DNA of 64,000 nt from NCBI RefSeq assembly GCF_900172335.1, contig NZ_FWFX01000008.1, positions 62,001 through 126,000 of the forward strand, written 5' to 3'. The position numbers and the translations under genes were made by a program. Shown here piece by piece: positions 35,330 through 43,515 of this stretch (positions are counted from its first letter, which is position 1; each line of letters begins with the position of its first letter). The DNA comes from Roseovarius albus (GTDB taxonomy: Bacteria; Pseudomonadota; Alphaproteobacteria; Rhodobacterales; Rhodobacteraceae). Under the pieces are notes generated by a model. The model worked only from the letters and a program-made list of their open reading frames with translations. It had not been told where the DNA came from and searched no databases.

Positions 35330-37585
35330 TTACTTACGGCTCCGCTTGACCTGGCGCTTGCCCTTATCGGTTTTACGCTTGGATTTTGAGAACTTATGCT
35401 TTGAACCACGTCCCCGGCCAGATCCACCTTCGCGTTTGATCACCTTTCCATCAAGGCTGATCAATTCCAGTGCAACGCCGCCTGTAACCGGGGCTGCCTC
35501 GCTTAGCTTGACCGTCACGCGCTGCCCCAGCCCGATGACAATTCCGGTGTCAGAGCCGGTCAAAGTCCCGGCATCGCGATCCAGATGATAATATTCGCGC
35601 CCCAAGGCACGCATCGGAATAAGGCCATCAGCCCCGGTTTCATCCAACCGCACAAAGGCCCCAAACTTGGCGATCCCGCTGATACGACCGGTGAATTCCT
35701 CGCCCAGACGCTCTGACAGGAAGGCCGCAAGGTAGCGATCATTGGTATCGCGTTCCGCAATCATCGAGCGGCGTTCAGTATCGGAAATATGCTGTGCCGT
35801 GCTTTCCAGCCGCTCAATATCGCGTGGTTGCAGGCCATCATCGCCCCAACCATGTGCCGACACCAACGACCGGTGCACGATCAGATCAGCATAACGCCGA
35901 ATAGGAGAGGTAAAATGCGAATAAGAGCGAAGCGCCAAACCAAAATGCCCTATATGAACGGGGGCGTAATAGGCCTGCGTCATCGCCCGCAAGGTGGACA
36001 TGTTGACGACCTCTGCATGATCTGTACCTGCGGCGGCATGGAGCAATTTGTTCAAATGCTCAGTTTTCAGCACCTGCCCTTTGGCCAAGACCAATCCCGC
36101 CGATTGCGCCACCTCACGCAGGGATTCCAGTTTCTCTGGCGCGGGTTCTTCGTGGACGCGGAACAGTTGTGGGGACTTCTTCGCAAGCAGCGTTTCAGCA
36201 GCCGCCACGTTGGCTAGCACCATGCATTCTTCGATCAGTTTGTGGGCATCATAGCGTTCGGCAAAGCTCACCGATGTGACCTTGCCTTCATCGCTTAGCA
36301 CGACCTTGCGCTCGGGCAGGTCCAGATCCAGCGGCTGGCGTTGCTGCCGTGCAGCTTTGAGCGCGGCATAGGCAGCATAAAGTGGCTCGATTACTTCTTC
36401 CATCAGCGGCGCGCATTTGTCATTTGGCGCGCCATCAATCGCCTGCTGCACTTCAGCATAATTCAGAGACGCCAAAGATTTCATCAACCCACGCACAAAG
36501 CGTTGGTCAATTTTGTTGCCCTGCGCATCGATCTGCATCCGCACGGCCAGACAGGCCCGCGGCACGCCCTCGTGCAGAGAACACAGATCGCCAGACAAAC
36601 GATCCGGCAGCATCGGCACCACCCGATCTGGGAAATAGCTGGAGTTGCCACGTTTGCGCGCCTCTGCATCCAGCGCAGAATTGGGGCGCACGTAATGTGC
36701 GACATCGGCGATGGCGACCCAAATGATATGACCGCCTTCGTTCTTTGGGTCATCATCCGCATGCGCCCAGACTGCATCATCGTGATCACGCGCATCGGGT
36801 GGGTCAATCGTCACCAATGGCAGATCGCGCAAGTCTTCACGGCCGCTCAATCCCGCGGGCTTCATGCCATCCGCCTCGGAAATCACCTCATCCGGAAACG
36901 CATCAGGGATGCCATGCTGATGTATGGCAATCAGAGACACTGCCTTGGGCGCAGTTGGATCGCCCAGCCGGTCGGTGACGCGCGCGCGTGGCAGGCCCAT
37001 ACGGCCCTTGGGTCCGGCCTGCTCAGCCTCAACCAGCTCGCCATCTTTGGCACCGCGCACGCCGTCCACCGCAACCAGCCACTCTTTGCTATCGCCCTTG
37101 TCGATAGGCACAATGCGCCCGCCCTCGGCCCCTTTGCGGAAGATCCCGAGTACCTTGCGCGGGTTGGTTCCGATCCGGCGGATCAGGCGCCCTTCGTATT
37201 GGTAATCTTCGCCCTGGACCTCTTGCAGGCGGGCCAAAATACGATCTCCTTGCCCCAAGGCCGGATCCCCCGCACGTGGGATCATCAACACCAGCGGCTC
37301 ATCGCCCTCACCATGCCATTCCAAAGCCGAGGCAGTCAGATCGCCATCAACCGTCTGCCCCGAGACGCGCAAAACGCTGACCGGTGGCAATTTTTCTGGA
37401 TCACGGTAGGTTTTCTTGGCCTTCGTCAGATGGCCCTCTGCCTCCAGCTCCTTGAGCATACGTTTCAGGTCAATCCGCGCGGCCCCTTTGATTCCAAACG
37501 CGCGGGCAATGTCGCGCTTAGCCGTTTTGGTCGGGTTGTCGGAGATCCACTCGAGAATTTCGGTTTTGCTTGGCATCTTGTTCAT
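35330..37585 (-). CDS. rnr: ribonuclease R
   Basis: A protein of about 751 residues from the ATG at 37585; an upstream in-frame extension is unlikely. It has an N-terminal winged-helix (KTEILEWISDNPTKTAKRDIARAFGIKGAARIDLKRML), OB-fold cold-shock domains, the RNB catalytic domain with VTIDPPDARDHDDAVWA (magnesium aspartates), and an S1 domain near the end (GEEFTGRISGIAKFGAFVRLDETGADGLIPM). The last 35 residues are a lysine/arginine-rich tail. It degrades structured RNA 3' to 5'. It lies 92 bp downstream of the transglycosylase gene start on the same strand. Confidence 0.95.
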   Translation of the reverse strand: MNKMPSKTEILEWISDNPTKTAKRDIARAFGIKGAARIDLKRMLKELEAEGHLTKAKKTYRDPEKLPPVSVLRVSGQTVDGDLTASALEWHGEGDEPLVLMIPRAGDPALGQGDRILARLQEVQGEDYQYEGRLIRRIGTNPRKVLGIFRKGAEGGRIVPIDKGDSKEWLVAVDGVRGAKDGELVEAEQAGPKGRMGLPRARVTDRLGDPTAPKAVSLIAIHQHGIPDAFPDEVISEADGMKPAGLSGREDLRDLPLVTIDPPDARDHDDAVWAHADDDPKNEGGHIIWVAIADVAHYVRPNSALDAEARKRGNSSYFPDRVVPMLPDRLSGDLCSLHEGVPRACLAVRMQIDAQGNKIDQRFVRGLMKSLASLNYAEVQQAIDGAPNDKCAPLMEEVIEPLYAAYAALKAARQQRQPLDLDLPERKVVLSDEGKVTSVSFAERYDAHKLIEECMVLANVAAAETLLAKKSPQLFRVHEEPAPEKLESLREVAQSAGLVLAKGQVLKTEHLNKLLHAAAGTDHAEVVNMSTLRAMTQAYYAPVHIGHFGLALRSYSHFTSPIRRYADLIVHRSLVSAHGWGDDGLQPRDIERLESTAQHISDTERRSMIAERDTNDRYLAAFLSERLGEEFTGRISGIAKFGAFVRLDETGADGLIPMRALGREYYHLDRDAGTLTGSDTGIVIGLGQRVTVKLSEAAPVTGGVALELISLDGKVIKREGGSGRGRGSKHKFSKSKRKTDKGKRQVKRSRK

Positions 37586-37691
37586 GGCGCCGCCGTAACA
37601 CGTTCGGCAAGGCGGCGACAGAGGAATACATCTGCGCCTCCCAACAAGTCTTGCCGATTGACAAATATCCATCACCCGTCAGAGATGGAGC

Positions 37692-38699
37692 ATGACCATT
37701 GAAACGCTTCTTTCACAATTTCCAAGAGCCCGCATGGGCCATTTGCCCACGCCACTTGAACCGATGCCCAATCTGGGGGCGGAACTTGGCCTTGATTTAT
37801 GGGTCAAGCGAGACGATTGCACCGGCATCGGCATGGGCGGCAACAAAGTTCGACAGCTGGAGTTCTACCTCGGCAAAGCGCAAGAACAGCGTGCAACGCA
37901 GGTGCTGATCACCGGGGCGGTACAGTCCAATTTTGTCCGCACGACGGCGGCCATGGCGGCGCGCCTTGGCATGGGATGCCATATCCAGCTCGAGGAACGC
38001 GTGCCCAATCCATCAACGCTTTACCGCGAAAATGGCAATGTGTTGCTCAGTAAGCTAATGGGGGCCACGCTCTATAGCTATCCAGAAGGGGAAGACGAGG
38101 CCGGTGCGGACCGACGCTTGGGTGAGATCGCGCGGAAATTGGAACAGACCGGCGAAGTGCCCTTCATCGTGCCGCTCTCTGCCGACCAGCCGCCGACAGG
38201 CGCCCTGGGCTATGTTGATGCCGCACGAGAGCTGAGTGAACAGGCCAAGGATTTCGATGCGATCTTCATCGCGTCCGGCTCCGCCCTTACCCATTGCGGA
38301 ACGCTCTTCGGTCTGCGTCTCATCGACGATCAAACCCCCGTCATAGGGATTTGCGTGCGCCGAGATGCCGAGCAACAAACCGTACGCGTCCGTCGGCGGC
38401 TTAACGATCTGGCGCAGTTGATAGGCTGCGAAAACCCCGTGCGGGATCAAGACATTGTTCTGGATGATCGCGCCCTTGCGCCGGGATATGGCAAGATGTC
38501 AGACGACACCCAAAAAGCCATAACGCTGGCAGCCAATACAGAAGGTCAGTTTCTGGACCCGACCTATACCGGCAAGGTGATGGCAGGGCTGATGAAGCAT
38601 GCGCCAGTGCATCGTGGACAGAAGGTTCTTTTTTGGCACACCGGAGGGCAGCCCGCGATCTTTGCCTATGCAGATGCTTTTGGGTTTAGCCAAACATGA
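37692..38699 (+). CDS. D-cysteine desulfhydrase / ACC deaminase family PLP enzyme
   Basis: A 335-residue fold-type II PLP enzyme. LWVKRDDCTGIGMGGNKVRQLEFYLG contains the PLP lysine (GNKVRQLE), and ITGAVQSNFVRTTAAMAARLGM and FIASGSALTHCGTLFGL complete the site. The family includes D-cysteine desulfhydrase, ACC deaminase and the L-cysteate sulfo-lyase CuyA of Roseobacter relatives. I cannot separate these by eye. It would release ammonia with sulfide or sulfite from a cysteine-type substrate. Its stop overlaps the next small gene (ATGA), and that gene in turn overlaps a DUF1989 gene. Confidence 0.85.
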   Translation: MTIETLLSQFPRARMGHLPTPLEPMPNLGAELGLDLWVKRDDCTGIGMGGNKVRQLEFYLGKAQEQRATQVLITGAVQSNFVRTTAAMAARLGMGCHIQLEERVPNPSTLYRENGNVLLSKLMGATLYSYPEGEDEAGADRRLGEIARKLEQTGEVPFIVPLSADQPPTGALGYVDAARELSEQAKDFDAIFIASGSALTHCGTLFGLRLIDDQTPVIGICVRRDAEQQTVRVRRRLNDLAQLIGCENPVRDQDIVLDDRALAPGYGKMSDDTQKAITLAANTEGQFLDPTYTGKVMAGLMKHAPVHRGQKVLFWHTGGQPAIFAYADAFGFSQT

Positions 38700-38914
38700 T
38701 CATCGTCGCTGGCTTGCTCGTGGCCTTCATTCTGGTTGTTTTGTTCAGCAATCGGCGTACCCGCAATTGCCGCTGGCGTGAAAACCGGCGCGACAATCAA
38801 CCCGGTCAATACAAATTTAAATGTATGACCTGTGGTGCAGAGGTCTTTACATCAAATGGAAAACCCCCTTTGGATTGCGCAAGGAATCCGTCAAACCGCA
38901 GAGGTACCCCATGA
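38696..38914 (+). CDS. small membrane-anchored zinc-ribbon-like protein
   Basis: A 72-residue protein with an N-terminal membrane segment (MIIVAGLLVAFILVVLF), a strongly basic linker (RRTRNCRWRENRR) and a C-terminal half FKCMTCGAEVFTSNGKPPLDC. The CxxC and later cysteine resemble half of a zinc ribbon. It overlaps both neighbours by four bases, which argues strongly for a real, translated gene. I do not recognise a named family. Its role may be to tether or regulate the neighbouring enzymes (inference). Confidence 0.7.
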   Translation: MIIVAGLLVAFILVVLFSNRRTRNCRWRENRRDNQPGQYKFKCMTCGAEVFTSNGKPPLDCARNPSNRRGTP

Positions 38915-39753
38915 CACAGCCCGCCGATGCCGCTGAACGCCGTGCCATCAAACCCGTGATCTGCTATCCGAACGAGACTTTGCCAGTGCCCGATCTGGAA
39001 CTATATCGGTCTGCACGCGCCACAGCGATCAAAACAGGTGAGGTACTGATACAGCCACGTGAGGCAGATACCTTCCGTGTCCCAGCCGGGAATTTCTTCC
39101 GCATCTCTTCTGTTGAGGGGCCGCAGGTCGGCGATTTGAACCTGTGGAACGCTGATGACATTTCCGAACGGTTTTATCCCGGCAAGTCCCGCGCGCTGCA
39201 CGGCACCCATCTGACGACGGGCGAACGGATGTGGACCTCTTTCCCTGGGTTGCGCCCCATGGCAACTATCATCGACGACTCGCTTGATTGGTATGGCATC
39301 GATGAATTCGGCGGCTCAGTGCATGACGTGATTGGCACACGGTGCGACCCCTACACCGGTAACCTACTTAGCGGCTCGCAGTATCACCATTGCTGCCACT
39401 CTAACCTGACCCGCGCCCTGGCGGATGAGCTTGGCGTCTCACTTCAAGAGGCGGAACCACATGTGCACGACGTGCTCAATGTTTTCATGTGCACCGGCTT
39501 CACCCGTGACACCGGGCAATATTTCATGAAGGCCAGTCCGGTGCGTCCGGGTGACTACATTGAATTCTTTGCCGAAATCAATCTATTGGGCGCAATGTCC
39601 GCCTGCCCGGGGGGCGATTGTTCTGCTGAGCACTCGAGTGACACCGCCGCCTGCTATCCCATGCTTGTTGAAATGTTTGCCCCGGCCGAAGGCGCACTTG
39701 GAAATTGGCAAAGCCCGCCGCTCAACGGTTATGACCGCAGCCACGGGCGATAA
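38911..39753 (+). CDS. DUF1989 (urea carboxylase-associated) family protein
   Basis: A 280-residue protein from the ATG at 38911, just after AGAGG and overlapping the previous stop. TFRVPAGNFFRISSVEGPQVGDLNLWNADDISERFYPGKSRALHGTHLTTGERMWT is typical of DUF1989, and the cysteine/histidine cluster QYHHCCHSNL with SACPGGDCSAEHSS probably binds metal. DUF1989 proteins occur next to urea carboxylase and guanidine genes and in amino-acid catabolic loci. No urea carboxylase is present here. The PLP enzyme upstream suggests a role in processing a released nitrogen compound (inference). Confidence 0.82.
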   Translation: MTQPADAAERRAIKPVICYPNETLPVPDLELYRSARATAIKTGEVLIQPREADTFRVPAGNFFRISSVEGPQVGDLNLWNADDISERFYPGKSRALHGTHLTTGERMWTSFPGLRPMATIIDDSLDWYGIDEFGGSVHDVIGTRCDPYTGNLLSGSQYHHCCHSNLTRALADELGVSLQEAEPHVHDVLNVFMCTGFTRDTGQYFMKASPVRPGDYIEFFAEINLLGAMSACPGGDCSAEHSSDTAACYPMLVEMFAPAEGALGNWQSPPLNGYDRSHGR

Positions 39754-39755
39754 GT

Positions 39756-40202
39756 TCAGCGCGCGTACTTAATGAACGGCGTGAGATTCGCGATACGATC
39801 ATACAGCTTCCGCGCCTCGGCGTTGAAATCCTGCGTCAGCCAATAAACCGACGGGCAGCCGTCAGTATCGGCACGCGCATAAACCGCCTCGATCAGTTTT
39901 CGACCTACACCCTGACCACGTACGTTGGGGTCGGCATAAAGATCCTGCAGATAGCACACCTTATCCAGCCGCCAGTTGTGCGCGTGATAGATGTAATGCA
40001 CCAACCCCACCGGCGTATCGCCCATAACCGCCAGAAACCCGTTTTGATCAGGGTCGTTGTTTGAGAGCAGGCGCTCAAAGGTTGCGTCATATACAGCATC
40101 CGACACGCTGCTTTCGTAAAACTCTAGATAAGCTGTCCAAAGCGCGCGCCATGCCTCTTTGTCGCCGGGTTCAATTGGGCGAATAATCAGGGTCTCGGAC
40201 AT
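39756..40202 (-). CDS. GNAT family N-acetyltransferase
   Basis: A 148-residue GNAT-fold protein. LIIRPIEPGDKEAWRALWTAYLEFY is the N-terminal strand-helix region, and LQDLYADPNVRGQGVGRKLIEAVYARA is motif A, with the acetyl-CoA pyrophosphate loop RGQGVGRKL. YWLTQDFNAEARKLYDRI is motif B. It acetylates an amine on a small molecule or protein. It is convergent with the DUF1989 gene, stop codons two bases apart. The substrate is unknown. Confidence 0.9.
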   Translation of the reverse strand: MSETLIIRPIEPGDKEAWRALWTAYLEFYESSVSDAVYDATFERLLSNNDPDQNGFLAVMGDTPVGLVHYIYHAHNWRLDKVCYLQDLYADPNVRGQGVGRKLIEAVYARADTDGCPSVYWLTQDFNAEARKLYDRIANLTPFIKYAR

Positions 40203-40265
40203 GGCATTTCCTTTCAGCGAGGTTTTGACAAGATATAGCCTGCCCCGCTAAAAGCACCAGAGAAG

Positions 40266-42245
40266 TTATTCCGCGGCAACCGCCTTTGGATCTGCCAATG
40301 CAACGACATCCATCATGATCGCGTTTAGCTCAAAATCTTTCGGCGTATAGACCCGGGCCACACCCATTGCACGCAGGCGTGTGGCGTCTTCGTCTGGAAT
40401 GATACCGCCCACGATGACTGGCACATCGCCTACGCCCGCATCACGCATACGCTGCATTAACTCCTCGACCAGTGGAATGTGAGAACCGGACAGAATCGAA
40501 AGGCCAACAACATGCGCCTTGTCTTCCAGCGCTGCCTCAACGATTTCCTCGGGCGTCAGGCGGATGCCTTCATATCCGATGTCCATGCCGCAATCGCGCG
40601 CGCGGAAGGCGATTTGTTCAGCCCCATTTGAGTGGCCATCAAGACCAGGCTTGCCGATCAGGAACTTCAGGCGACGCCCCAAGTGGTCGCTCGCGGCATT
40701 CACGGCATCGCGAATATCATCCAGTCCTTCGGTCTTGTTGGAAGGGCTGCCAGACACGCCGGTTGGCCCACGATATTCGCCATGCACTGCACGCATTTGC
40801 GCGGCCCATTCACCGGTTGTAACCCCAGCCTTGGCTGCAGCAATCGAGGCGGGCATAACATTTGCCCCCTTTTGTGCCACCGCCCGCAAATCTGCCAGCG
40901 CCGACTTCACTGCCTCGGCGTCGCGTTCCGAGCGCCAGGCAGTCAGGCGATCGATTTGCTCCGCTTCAACTGCAGGATCGACCACCATGATGCCTCCATC
41001 ACCAGTCATCAACGGGCTGGGTTCACCTTCGGTCCATTTATTCACGCCAACCACGACGGTTTCGTTCTTTTCAATCCGGTTCAGACGATCGGCATTGCTG
41101 TCGACCAGACGTGATTTCATATATTCGATTGAGCCGATCGCACCACCCATGCCCTCAAGATTGGCCAGTTCATGACGTGCCCCGTCTTTCAGCGCCTCAA
41201 CCTTGCGATCAACGGCTGGGTTACCCTCAAACAGGTCATCAAATTCCAACAGGTCTGTCTCATAGGCCAGAATTTGCTGCATCCGCATTGACCATTGCTG
41301 ATCCCACGGACGCGGAAGGCCCAGCGCCTCGTTCCACGCAGGCAGTTGAACGGCGCGGGCACGGGCCTTTTTGCTGAGCGTCACCGCCAGCATTTCGATC
41401 AGGATCCGGTAAACGTTGTTTTCCGGCTGCTGTTCGGTCAAGCCAAGCGAGTTCACCTGTACACCATAACGAAAGCGGCGGAATTTTGGGTTATCCACAC
41501 CGTAGCGGCTTTCCAGAATCTCATCCCATAGATCGACGAAGGCGCGCATCTTGCACATCTCAGTAACAAAGCGGATGCCAGCATTCACAAAGAACGAAAT
41601 CCGCCCTGCCAGCGCCGGAAAATCTTCGGCGGGCACACGCGGCTTGAGCTCATCAAGTACAGCAATCGCCGTGGCAAGCGCAAAGGCCAGTTCCTGCTCA
41701 GGCGTCGCACCCGCCTCCTGCAGGTGATAGGAACAAACGTTCATTGGGTTCCATTTGGGTACATTGGTGTAGCAGTATTCAGCCACATCGCCGATCATTT
41801 TCAGGCTCGGCTTCGGCGGGCAGATGTACGTGCCACGCGACAGGTATTCTTTGATCAGATCATTCTGTACCGTGCCCTGCAGTTTGGTCACGTCTGCGCC
41901 CTGCTCCTCGGCCGTGGCAATATAAAGTGCCAGCAACCAAGGCGCCGTCGCATTGATCGTCATTGATGTATTCATCTGCTCCAAAGGGATATCGGCAAAC
42001 AGCGTTCGCATATCCCCCAGGTGGCAGACCGGTACACCAACCTTGCCAACCTCTCCCCGTGCCAGCACGTGATCGCTGTCATAACCCGTCTGTGTTGGCA
42101 GATCGAAAGCAACGGAGAGGCCAGTCTGCCCTTTTGCGAGGTTGGAACGATAGAGTGCGTTCGACGCCTTGGCCGTAGAATGTCCTGCATAGGTGCGGAT
42201 CAGCCAAGGGCGGTCTTTTTGAATATCTTGCTGCGATTGCGACAT
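40266..42245 (-). CDS. ecm: ethylmalonyl-CoA mutase (MeaA)
   Basis: A 659-residue adenosylcobalamin-dependent mutase. Residues 1-520 are the CoA-binding barrel (GLSVAFDLPTQTGYDSDH, MNTSMTINATAPWLLALY), and residues 525-650 are the B12 domain with KPGLDGHSNGAEQIAF (DxHxxG, His538 as lower cobalt ligand) and LSILSGSH. The opening RPWLIRTYAGHSTAKASN, with no long N-terminal interface region, is the MeaA type rather than methylmalonyl-CoA mutase. It converts (2R)-ethylmalonyl-CoA to methylsuccinyl-CoA in the ethylmalonyl-CoA pathway. ccr lies 2.8 kb away on the opposite strand. Confidence 0.93.
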   Translation of the reverse strand: MSQSQQDIQKDRPWLIRTYAGHSTAKASNALYRSNLAKGQTGLSVAFDLPTQTGYDSDHVLARGEVGKVGVPVCHLGDMRTLFADIPLEQMNTSMTINATAPWLLALYIATAEEQGADVTKLQGTVQNDLIKEYLSRGTYICPPKPSLKMIGDVAEYCYTNVPKWNPMNVCSYHLQEAGATPEQELAFALATAIAVLDELKPRVPAEDFPALAGRISFFVNAGIRFVTEMCKMRAFVDLWDEILESRYGVDNPKFRRFRYGVQVNSLGLTEQQPENNVYRILIEMLAVTLSKKARARAVQLPAWNEALGLPRPWDQQWSMRMQQILAYETDLLEFDDLFEGNPAVDRKVEALKDGARHELANLEGMGGAIGSIEYMKSRLVDSNADRLNRIEKNETVVVGVNKWTEGEPSPLMTGDGGIMVVDPAVEAEQIDRLTAWRSERDAEAVKSALADLRAVAQKGANVMPASIAAAKAGVTTGEWAAQMRAVHGEYRGPTGVSGSPSNKTEGLDDIRDAVNAASDHLGRRLKFLIGKPGLDGHSNGAEQIAFRARDCGMDIGYEGIRLTPEEIVEAALEDKAHVVGLSILSGSHIPLVEELMQRMRDAGVGDVPVIVGGIIPDEDATRLRAMGVARVYTPKDFELNAIMMDVVALADPKAVAAE

Positions 42246-42277
42246 TATGAGATCTCCAATCCGAATCTGATCCGAAA

Positions 42278-42343
42278 CATTATTGCGTCACGGAACAGAT
42301 ATTAGAAATGATCGATCCCTGTCAATATGCTGCAATGCAGCAA
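42278..42343. promoter_or_regulatory. TTGC-type repeats upstream of ecm
   Basis: The 11-mer CATTATTGCGT (42278-42288) is identical to part of the TTGCATTATTGCGT site upstream of ccr. A second element, TTGCTGCATTGCA on the minus strand (42331-42343), has the same 8-bp spacing of TTGC half-sites. I infer a shared operator for the ethylmalonyl-CoA pathway genes. Confidence 0.35.
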
Positions 42344-42356
42344 CACCAAAAACTAA

Positions 42357-42377
42357 CAGCCGCCCAAAAGGCGGCTG
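42357..42377 (-). terminator. terminator of the second VPLPA-CTERM gene
   Basis: CAGCCGCC and GGCGGCTG form an 8-bp perfect stem with a CAAAA loop. On the minus strand it is followed by TTAGTTTTTGG. It lies 25 bp beyond the VPLPA-CTERM stop at 42402 and also has TTTTT on the plus side. Confidence 0.75.
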
Positions 42378-42401
42378 ACATTTTTGATACATGTTTGTTG
42401 A

Positions 42402-43019
42402 TTAGGCTGCTTTACGACGGCGGCGTGACACGAGAGCAAAAGCCCCCAATCCTGCTAACATCAGCGGTAAAGCTGCGGGCAGTGGAACTACGCCAGTGGT
42501 ACTGCCTTCCAATTTAAGACCTTTGCCCGGCTCAGGATCATCAACAAAAGCACCTACAAATGTTGAGCTGTCTGAGAAAAACGCAGTCACTTTAACACCA
42601 ATCAAATCCAAAATCTGAACGCCGGTATCATTTACACCGCCAAAGTCTGGATCAATGTCCAAGATATCGAATGTAAATCCTGTGGCAAAAGCGCCAGGGG
42701 CAAACAAGAATGTCATCACAGGCGAGTTCAAGCCAAATGGATCTACGGGTGTTGGAGCATTTGGATTCGCATCGCCTGCAAGAGACGCAATACTGTCCCA
42801 GAATACAGTCACCCCACTATTTGGGCCTGTACCGTCACCTACGGCTGTCGTTCCATCGATTGTCAGGTTTAAAATGTCGAAACCGCTATCATTTTCAAAA
42901 AGAAAATTCACCGGATCAACGGCATCGTCTGGACCGTTAGTGATACCCAACAATGCAGCATTTGCCGCAACAGTTGATAAAATCATACTCGCGGCCGCTG
43001 CTAGTAGTGTTCTTTTCAT
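42402..43019 (-). CDS. VPLPA-CTERM sorting domain protein, second copy
   Basis: A 205-residue protein with signal peptide MKRTLLAAAASMILSTVAANA and C-terminal VVPLPAALPLMLAGLGAFALVSRRRRKAA, a textbook VPLPA-CTERM tail. The middle is acidic and rich in G, D, N, F, with beta-sandwich-like repeats (FENDSGFDILNLTIDG, FTFDILDIDPDFGGVNDTG). The protein should be secreted and processed by an exosortase-like enzyme encoded elsewhere. It separates ecm from the acyltransferase and ccr. Function is unknown; no close similarity to the first copy outside the tail. Confidence 0.85.
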   Translation of the reverse strand: MKRTLLAAAASMILSTVAANAALLGITNGPDDAVDPVNFLFENDSGFDILNLTIDGTTAVGDGTGPNSGVTVFWDSIASLAGDANPNAPTPVDPFGLNSPVMTFLFAPGAFATGFTFDILDIDPDFGGVNDTGVQILDLIGVKVTAFFSDSSTFVGAFVDDPEPGKGLKLEGSTTGVVPLPAALPLMLAGLGAFALVSRRRRKAA

Positions 43020-43515
43020 CTCGTTAACTCCGCAACAATTACCAGTTTCGCCGCCCGAACACCTTCGGTTTCGCTATGGAATCGCTCCCTCAGACGGCAT
43101 TAATCTAAACTCTCATGACACACTTTGGCGAAAAGGGCAATATTTCAACACATTTTCACCTCATTATATGAACGCATCGGCACCTAATAATACGCCAATC
43201 AGCCTCATTGTTTCCAAATTCGCCGCGATATCACCTTAAGGCATTGTATTATTTGTGTTTCCCACCGGTCAAATTCGCTTCGCATGGTGTTAGGAAGTTG
43301 TTCACAGCTCCATTGCTATCTTTGAACATTTTCTTGCTTACACCTGCCTTGCTTCACGTCACAGAACGGATCCTTCGGTGTTTGCATTATATTCGCGCTT
43401 TCCTGTTGGTGTCGAATTGCCTTACATATGCTTTTTGTGTGCAGAGCCTGGTTAATGTCTTCATTCAGTGCCGAAGCGTTACAGATAGTTTGACCAGATT
43501 AAAGGAAACACGAGT
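43020..43515. other. gene-free AT-rich interval
   Basis: The 496 bp between the VPLPA-CTERM gene and the acyltransferase gene hold no supported gene. A 103-codon frame at 43208-43519 has no ribosome site and a composition unlike real proteins. The interval is noticeably AT-richer than its surroundings and must hold the promoters of both divergent genes. I see no hairpin terminator or recognisable RNA. Confidence 0.6.

Noticed and set aside
36341..37702. 453-codon plus-strand open frame
   Set aside because: It is the antisense of RNase R, whose protein is clearly conserved; the frame has no ribosome site and no recognisable motif.
42246..42330. Cobalamin riboswitch upstream of the B12-dependent mutase
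   Set aside because: The leader is too short, and no B12 box or long structured RNA is visible.
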